64,000 nt of DNA from Puccinia triticina (Eukaryota > Basidiomycota > Pucciniomycetes > Pucciniales > Pucciniaceae), in assembly GCF_026914185.1 (NCBI RefSeq), contig NC_070558.1:8441501-8505500 (forward strand), written 5' to 3'. A program made the translations under genes and the position numbers. Of this stretch, positions 57,398 through 64,000 are shown piece by piece. The notes beneath the pieces were generated by a model that did no database searches, was not told the origin of the DNA, and was given only the letters and a program-made list of their open reading frames with translations. How positions within the stretch are numbered: the first letter of the stretch is position 1; each line of letters opens with the position of its first letter.

Positions 57398-57566
57398 TGG
57401 TGTTCAAAGTTGGTTTGCATAATTTTATGCATGCATAAATCATAAAATCTTTTTTGCAGGGGATATGACTGTCTGATTATGTAATACAAAATTTCCTCAC
57501 CAAAATGTTTTTATGTTTTTATGATTTATGCATGCATAAAATTATGCATACCAACTTTGAACACCA
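57398..57566. mobile_element. 169-bp MITE, TSD TA
   Basis: TIR TGGTGTTCAAAGTTGG with near-perfect extension through ATAATTTTATGCATGCATAA, flanked by TA (57396-57397, 57567-57568). Tc1/mariner-type size and duplication. Confidence 0.75.
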
Positions 57567-57569
57567 TAA

Positions 57570-58210
57570 ATGTTACATGCCGGGATACATGTTGAATATT
57601 GCATGTGTACATGTGTTACATTGTGTGTGTACATGTTGCTTACGGGTTGCATGGTGCTTGTTCATGAAACAGGTCGTGTGTACATGTTACATTTCACAAA
57701 TGGGTTACACTGTTTGTAAACTTCCTGCATGGGGGTTACATGGTGCAGGACATTCATGCGGGTACTTGTGGTTTACATGCTGCAAGAACATCTTACATGG
57801 GGGTTGTGGGTTGCAGAAACATGTTACATGGGGATTGTGTGCTGCAGGAAAACTTTAAATTTGCACAAGCTTGATACATAGATTACTTGTTGTAAATTTT
57901 GCATGGGGTTACTTGGTGTGTATCTGCGCAAATATGTTGTACAGGGGTTACATGTTGCAAAACAATTTATGTAATATGGTGGTAAATTTTACAAATTTAC
58001 ATGGTGTTACTTGTTGCTGAAATATTTATGTGGTGCTTATATGCCGAAATATGTTTCACAGGGGGTACATTTTGCATAACAATTTATGTAATATGGTTGT
58101 AAATCTCACAAATTTACATGGTGTTACTTGTTGCTGAAATATTTATGCCGTGTTTATATGCGGAAATATGTTGTACAGAGGTTACATGTTGCATAACAAT
58201 TTTATACAGG
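57570..58210 (+). repeat. Degenerate tandem repeat rich in TTACATG and TTGCA
   Basis: Repeats such as GGTTACATGGTG, TTACATGTTGCAAAACAATT and ATTTATGTGGTG recur at irregular spacing; one unit of about 120 bp (GTTACTTGTTGCTGAAATAT) is duplicated near 58007 and 58126. Confidence 0.55.
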
Positions 58211-59897
58211 AGTTGGTTGCAGTGCCCGCAGACGGCTCCCAAAGAGGTCCTCTGCAAAGGGCCAATTAGGCGGTAACTCACTTTTACCTTTTCAAAGAAA
58301 TATTCAAAAAATTATATACATGACTCTGCAAAAAAACATAGTTGGGAGAACAACTCCCAAAACTGGTTCCAGCAACATAGATCCAGAAATGGGAGTTGTT
58401 TTTTCAAAATTTGGGAGGTGTTTTTCCAAGACTCTATTTAAATTTGACATGTGCTCTGATTATTAAGGTTGAATCTGGTTTGCCCCAATTAGAGACCGCC
58501 AAGAAATATGGGAGTGGTCTTGAATGATAGTGCTTTTAGATTGGCCAGCATTGATGTATCTGGGAGGAAGTGCTATGTAAGGTCTTGTTTTTTTGATTGG
58601 ATGATGAAGGAGGGGCTGACTAGATTTGGTTGTTGTTGTCAAGCTCAAAGATGGAGATGATGGCTTGGAGCATGCCCATCTGGCTGGTGATATTGACATC
58701 CTGGAGGTTTTTGTCCTCCTTTTTTGCTCAACCAAATGGGCTTTCCCACATTGCTGAGGATGTGGTATTTCCTGGGTTGGGCTGGTGCTGATGCTCATTT
58801 CTGTTCTTATGCTTGTGGGGTGTCACCAGGGGAGATATGTTCCCACTCCCCAGGGAGTGCCAGAGCTGAATTTGATGTGAGTTTTGGTCGGATGTGAGCC
58901 TGATGTGCATCATTAACTCATCCCTAAATGAATTGAAGTGGATGCAGAAGTGAGTCAAAAGTCAGTCAGAATTGATTTGGGAGTCAACACAATGTGGTGT
59001 AGAATTCTTTTGTTTTCTAGGTACAACTAGAGGAAAAAATATGATGAAATGATATTTCACCCCAGTCCAACTCATCAATTGCTCCTGTTTGATGATGTCA
59101 AAGGATAGGAAAGCAAAATTGCCATTCTTGAATGTAATTCCTGTAAAAAAAATGAGTTTCTTGTAATTCACATTATATGCCCTCATGTACAAAAATCAAA
59201 GTAAAAGTCAACTTGGTATTATTGGGTTTAGAGTTTTGGAATGTGGTAATGTTGCAGTAAAATTAGTGAAACCCATTTTCTTGGGAATGCTGTAATTAAT
59301 TTGAATTTGGCTAAAAAAATGGTGATAAACTATTGTATTGGGGTGAAAGTCTGAGGTAAGTCAAGGTTGGATTGCAGTTCCACCCCAGTTTGGCCACATA
59401 TCCTGGCCTCTTCTTTTTTGCACTTTGCTAATAGTCACCCTAATGTACGCGCGTACATTGAGTTGGAAATATCACAGGATGGGCCTTTCACAGCCACATC
59501 CAAGTATATTAAAGTCTCAGGTTTGTAGAAAAAAAATTCAAGGGTTCCCCCTACAACTTGGCAAAATACAAAAAAAAAATCAAAGGTTTTGCCTCCTACA
59601 AAACATGGGACACCAGGGCATGAGGGGACAACACAAATAATAAATACAAAAAAAAATGGACACAAACAAATCCCGCTCCCTGCCACCCAGCGCAGCAAGC
59701 TGGCGCATCATGGCCCAACGCCCATCCCTGTCTAGCAGGGTTAAAAAGCGTTGGGAAGAGGACCCCCAGCCCAAAAGCACAGGGGGGTCCCCAAATATCC
59801 CCCGCCGGACTGCGCAATTGCAACAGCGGACGGGGGTGAGGTGACCACCTGACTGGAAATACAGCCCGGCAGGTCGCCTGAAGCTAAATCCCTCCCA
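58211..59897. other. No confident gene
   Basis: Contains a palindrome CCACTCCCCAGGGAGTG near 58844-58860 and another ATGTACGCGCGTACAT near 59443-59458, both with counterparts around 62390-62690. Open frames here lack coding character. Confidence 0.4.
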
Positions 59898-59913
59898 CCC
59901 CCCCCCCCCCCCT
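59898..59913. repeat. C16 homopolymer
   Basis: Sixteen consecutive C's just before a TTTTATACCC stretch. Confidence 0.8.
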
Positions 59914-60129
59914 TTTATACCCGACATTCACCAAACCCCCACTCTCATTATCTCATCATACACGACACCGCCCGCCGCCCAACGACCGCCGCCCCACCAA
60001 CCGCACCACGCCACAGCTCTTCGCCCGAGTATCAGACCCATAAAACTCCCCGCCACGCCCCCTCGCCTTCACAATTGCCTACGAGACGCCCGCGGCCAGA
60101 ACTACCGTCGAGACGCCCCCAACACCAAC

Positions 60130-60560
60130 TACACACCCGGGCGAATCGGGACAAGCCCCTGCGCCCACCTGACGCAGGAGTCATACATGCGCCAGGTGGG
60201 CGTTACAGGACGCCAGCGTGACCATGAGTCACGCTGGCGCCACCGTCATACATGGCGGGCCGCCCGAGCCTAGAGGGCGTCAGGTCAACCGTGATATTGA
60301 CAGGTGCCGCTGAGGGCGTGGGCCAGGCGCCTCCCCGGGTGGCCAGCCATGCGTCATGGTTGAGCTGGCGTCAGGCTGTGCCGCGAACTGGGGTCGGCAG
60401 CCGATTGCACAGCTCATCCTGACGCCGGCTGGGACCCGCAGCGAGCAGGCGTCCGCATGTTGCCCGCCGGCCTGGTTTGCCGCTTGGGCGCCTCGAGGGG
60501 GCGTCAGGCCGGGTGGCTCGTTGGGTTGCGACCTCTGGCCGGTCAAGGGGCGATATGATG
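60130..60560. repeat. GC-rich region with GGCGTCAGG motifs and a strong hairpin
   Basis: GACGCCAGCGTGAC-CATGA-GTCACGCTGGCGCC (60210-60243) is a near-perfect hairpin. GGCGTCAGG or its complement recurs near 60168, 60277, 60368, 60420 and 60501. Confidence 0.6.
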
Positions 60561-60904
60561 GGGGATCGGCATGATCTTCTCATATGCCCCTATCCGCCTG
60601 CCAACGACCACCCGTCATTGTTTCAGACGACAGCGACCTCAAACGTGCAACATGCACATACATACAAAACAGGGTCGTGTCACACCCCAGCCCCGCCCCC
60701 AAGAGTGCACTTGGGTCGGTTACCTCGGTTCCCCGCCTGGGGGGGAAGAGGGTTGGAGAAGAAATAGACCGGTAGAGAAGAGGCCTTTGGCGGCGCGGAG
60801 GAGGACGATAGGGCCGAGCAGGGACAGCAAGGCGGCCGGAGGGAGCCATCGCTCGGCGGTCATGGTTGTCAACCTCTGCGGCGCCCCGTCCTGTAAGACA
60901 AAAA

Positions 60905-61310
60905 GTCTTTGAGGATGGTGGGCACGTTAGATCACAAGCTTCTATGGAGCGGTGAGCTAAGGGCACAACAGACAAACCTTTGAGGATGGTGGGCACGTTA
61001 GATCACAAGCTTCTACGGAGCGGTGAGCTAAGGGCACGACAGACAAACCTAAGGCGCAAAGCCGATACGAGCACGGTGAGTATAGTGACAAAGTTGGTGA
61101 GTTGATATTACTTGCACACCTTTGAGAATGGTGGGCACGTCAGATCACAAGCTTCTACGGAGCGGTGAGCTAAGGGCACAACAGACAAACCTAAGAGAGT
61201 GGGCAGGAATGAGAACGTGAGAAACATCGGTGAGAAGATAAGAGACGGACCTAAGGCGCAAAGCCGATACGAGCACGGTGAGTATAGTGACAAAGTTGGT
61301 GAGTTAAAGA
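60905..61310 (+). repeat. Mixed tandem array of two units
   Basis: Unit 1 (TTTGAGGATGGTGGGCACG..., 71-bp period) starts at 60908, 60979 and 61121; unit 2 (AAGGCGCAAAGCCGATACG...) at 61051 and 61252. The order is 1-1-2-1-2, suggesting unequal exchange. Possibly part of an LTR, since TGTCACACCCC at 60677 looks like an LTR start, but no end or duplication was found. Confidence 0.65.
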
Positions 61311-63580
61311 AACAGGATTGCGGGGACAAGATCGGGATTTAACTAGACAACTAGGTTTACTATATTACATGTGCTGCAGAGATGGTTTGCAACTATCACT
61401 AAAACATTACATGTTCAATACGTCCGCGCCCGGCTCGTTGTCCCCCATCGCCCCCACATCAGCCGCTGCCGCTGGTACGCGACCGGCTGTTCAATGTCGT
61501 GGACGGGGACCGTCAAAAGCCGCAGCGCAAGGAGATACGTCACCATCTCTTGGCTTCCGTCTATCTTCCGTTGCGTTGGCCTCTTGCCAATCTCTCAATG
61601 ACTCCTTCTGGCGAGCAAGCCCCTCTCCCAGTTGGGCCCCCAAAGCCAGCCCCCGCGTCTCTCTCCCTTCCCTCCGTGATCAACCTTGCAGCAATGCCGA
61701 AGAATTGCAGCACAATCCCATCATCCATAGCTATCAAATATCAATATTTAAGAAAATGAAATAGAATAAATATAAATCAATAGCCTGTGAATCATAAAGA
61801 AAAATTACAAGTCTTTTGGTAGTTTAAGAACTACTGTTATTTAATTTAGCACAACTTACCTAAGAGGATAGCAGTCAGGATAAAGCATGAATTTTCTGCA
61901 AACCAGCAAAACTTTATGTGAAGTTGGAATATACATATCTCAGCAGCTGAGAAAAAATAAGCTACCAACACATAATTTAATCCTGATAAGCCCTCATGTC
62001 ATGCATAGCTGGATGAAAACTACTTGTAGATTAAGAGTTGATGACAGTAGGAAGTTCCCAGAGACTAATCTAAAAGGATTAAAAGACATCAAGAGCCTAA
62101 ATGGAGACATTTATTTTTATTGAACTTGGTTTAAGTAGGTGGGTGGAGAGGAGGGCTTTCCCCAGGGAGGAAAACCAAAGGAGTTGTCTAAAGAAATAAT
62201 GGGAAGTCTTTGTGAGAGATTTCAGGTAGGCATGGGCGAGAATGTGAGCTGTGAAATCTGGCTAGAAGGGGGGATTCAAAACAGGACTGAAGGAACTAAA
62301 CATAAGATCTGCAGCGGCAAAGCCGCCTTGGCCTCTAGTGAAAAGTAAAAGCTTCATGTTGAGACACCAATTGTCCCCCTGATGTACGCGAGTACATGAG
62401 GGGGACAATATGACATAATTCGCCTTTCACATCCTCATGAAAAGGAGAAAATGGTCATGGAGCCAAGAAAGGCCTATATTTTGGATGAGTTCTGGATTAA
62501 TTCCAGATGAGTTCTGGATTATTCCTTGGCAAGTTATGGTTTATTTCAGGATGATTTCCAACTGATTTCAAGCTTACTTCCAGTCTTGTTCATACCTATT
62601 CAATATTTCTTTACCAAAGGCCTCCAGCAGTTATGGAAGAAAGTTACGGTAAGGCACTCCCTGGGGAGTGGGAACATATCTCCCCTGGTGTGTAGGCTTG
62701 GAGGGGAGGGCGTTGGTGGTGGTTGTGTTGGGTGGAGGGGGATTGGGTTTGTTGCAATGGGAGATATGGTGATGGTTGCAGTGTTTCAGGCAAGTGGTGA
62801 AAGTCAAGGCAGGGGGGACAAGCTTTAAGGTGGTTGGTGTTGGTTGATTGGAAAGCATCAACGGCGAGGCATTGGGGACAATCTGTAAGGTGTGTGGTGG
62901 CAAGTAGCTCCGGACAGCTGATTTAAGGAGCACAGTTCCATCAGCTTGAGGCCCCAGGGGATCCGGTTTTTTCCTACCCCCTCCCTGGGATCCAACTAAT
63001 CACTTGACTAGGGTCTTTGTCTGTGTTTAATAGGGTTTTTCACAATAAGCATTTTTGCTTCCTGCAGCCCTAACTTTTGTTACTTGCAGGTGACATACTC
63101 ACATAAATTTAAGCCTAAATTTTCAGCAAGAAAACACCTTCAGCAACCTCTACCCAGCATATCTGGCTGGGAAGAAGTCATCCCAGTTTAACTCGGATGC
63201 ACTCAACCAATTGAAAATGGGTTGATCTCATCCAATGAAATGTAAAACCAAGGGACCTTGAATTTATATTTCATCAGTTGAGATCAACCAAGTTTAAATT
63301 GGTTGAGTTCATCCCAGTTTAACTGGGATAACCTCAACCCAGCCAATTATGCTGGCAGTGCTCAAAGTTGTTAGATTATGATTAAAGCAGGCACCTAGAG
63401 TTAGCCCAACCTGGGTTTGAGTCCTGGTGGAGCCATTTCTTTCTTTTCTGACAAAAGTGATACTCATGAGTGGCACATCCACCCTTTTAATACAACACAC
63501 ACCTAACCCACTGTGTATTGGATTGCTTGGGTCTGCACAAGTATTGACACACCAATACATGTAAAGCCAATGAATTTATT
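61311..63580. other. No confident gene
   Basis: A 61318-61764 frame is open but compositionally poor. A hairpin CCCCCTGATGTACGCGAG with its complement lies at 62376-62404. GAGTTCTGGATTA is repeated near 62487 and 62509. A tRNA-like B box GGGTTTGAGTCC occurs near 63412. Confidence 0.35.
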
Positions 63581-63585
63581 GGTAT

Positions 63586-63921
63586 GGGTGCTGTGATACA
63601 TGTATTGGGTAGTGATACTTGTATTGCTACATTGATACAAGTATTGCTACATTGATACAAGTATTGCTACATTGATACAAGTATTGCTGCATTGACACAA
63701 GTATTGCTAACAAGTATTGCTACATCAGTACAAGCATTACTACATCAGTACAAGTATTGCTACATCAATACCAGTATGGCTACATCAATACAAGTATCAC
63801 TGCATCAATACAAGTATTGCTAGAACAATACAAGTATTGTTGCACCAATACATGTATTGCTACAGCGGCACCTGTATTGATACACCAATACCAGTATTTC
63901 TACAGCAATACATGTGTCTTT
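63586..63921 (+). repeat. 20-bp minisatellite ACAAGTATTGCTACATYRRT
   Basis: About sixteen units of 18-21 bp; the first four are nearly identical, later ones diverge (CATCAGT, CATCAAT). Translates as a repetitive Tyr/Ile/Asn/Thr-rich frame but has no gene context. Confidence 0.8.
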
Positions 63922-64000
63922 GCATGCAGCCCTATATGTAACGAATATCTTGTTAATTATGGATTAACATGTGCTTTATTTGTTATCCGTTGAAGCTGAC

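Noticed and set aside
60677..61368. LTR starting TGTCACACCCC
   Set aside because: The start is LTR-like but no matching CA end, target duplication or primer-binding site was found.
63586..63921. CRISPR-like array
   Set aside because: Units are contiguous without unique spacers, and the context is eukaryotic; it is a minisatellite.

Overview
The window looks like nuclear DNA of an intron-rich basidiomycete, most plausibly a rust fungus (Pucciniales). This is inferred from short GT-AG introns with tight phases, typical fungal housekeeping proteins (GAR transformylase, Mad2, prenylcysteine oxidase, an O-fucosyltransferase-family protein), predicted secreted proteins of unknown family, a tRNA-Ala with an intron, and very dense small transposons. 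No taxon-specific marker was found, so the genus is not claimed.

Layout. 1-1062: GC-rich coding-like tract with a frame break, ending in 23 A's. 1549-19880: four copies of a roughly 2-kb unit, each carrying the same intact 114-codon ORF behind a TATA box and a 5' UTR intron. The units form two tandem pairs (1+2, 3+4). Between the pairs lie a two-exon gene (8814-9562), one free solo LTR, a Tourist-like MITE, and a three-level nest (TIR element > solo LTR > solo LTR). 20600-27424: compact gene island with ADE8 (minus) and MAD2 (plus) in divergent orientation, a prenylcysteine oxidase, and a convergent hypothetical gene with a Cys/His motif. 29412-40031: two predicted secreted-protein genes flanking a ten-exon O-fucosyltransferase-like gene and a tRNA-Ala. 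40083-48700: repeat-rich, with solo LTRs, several MITEs, palindromic minisatellites and a long direct repeat. 49864-51544: one minus-strand two-exon gene of unknown function. 51550-64000: no confident gene; MITEs (one nested inside another), an inverted pair of tRNA-like modules, tandem repeats, and a 20-bp minisatellite at the end.

The genes do not form an operon-like system. The ADE8/MAD2 pair probably shares a short bidirectional promoter of about 205 bp. The most unusual item is the four-copy 114-codon family, whose promoter, UTR intron and ORF are conserved together. Second is the set of repeats whose insertion order can be read exactly from target-site duplications. Exon coordinates were worked out by hand from splice motifs and frame; functional names rest on recognised motifs, not on database searches.
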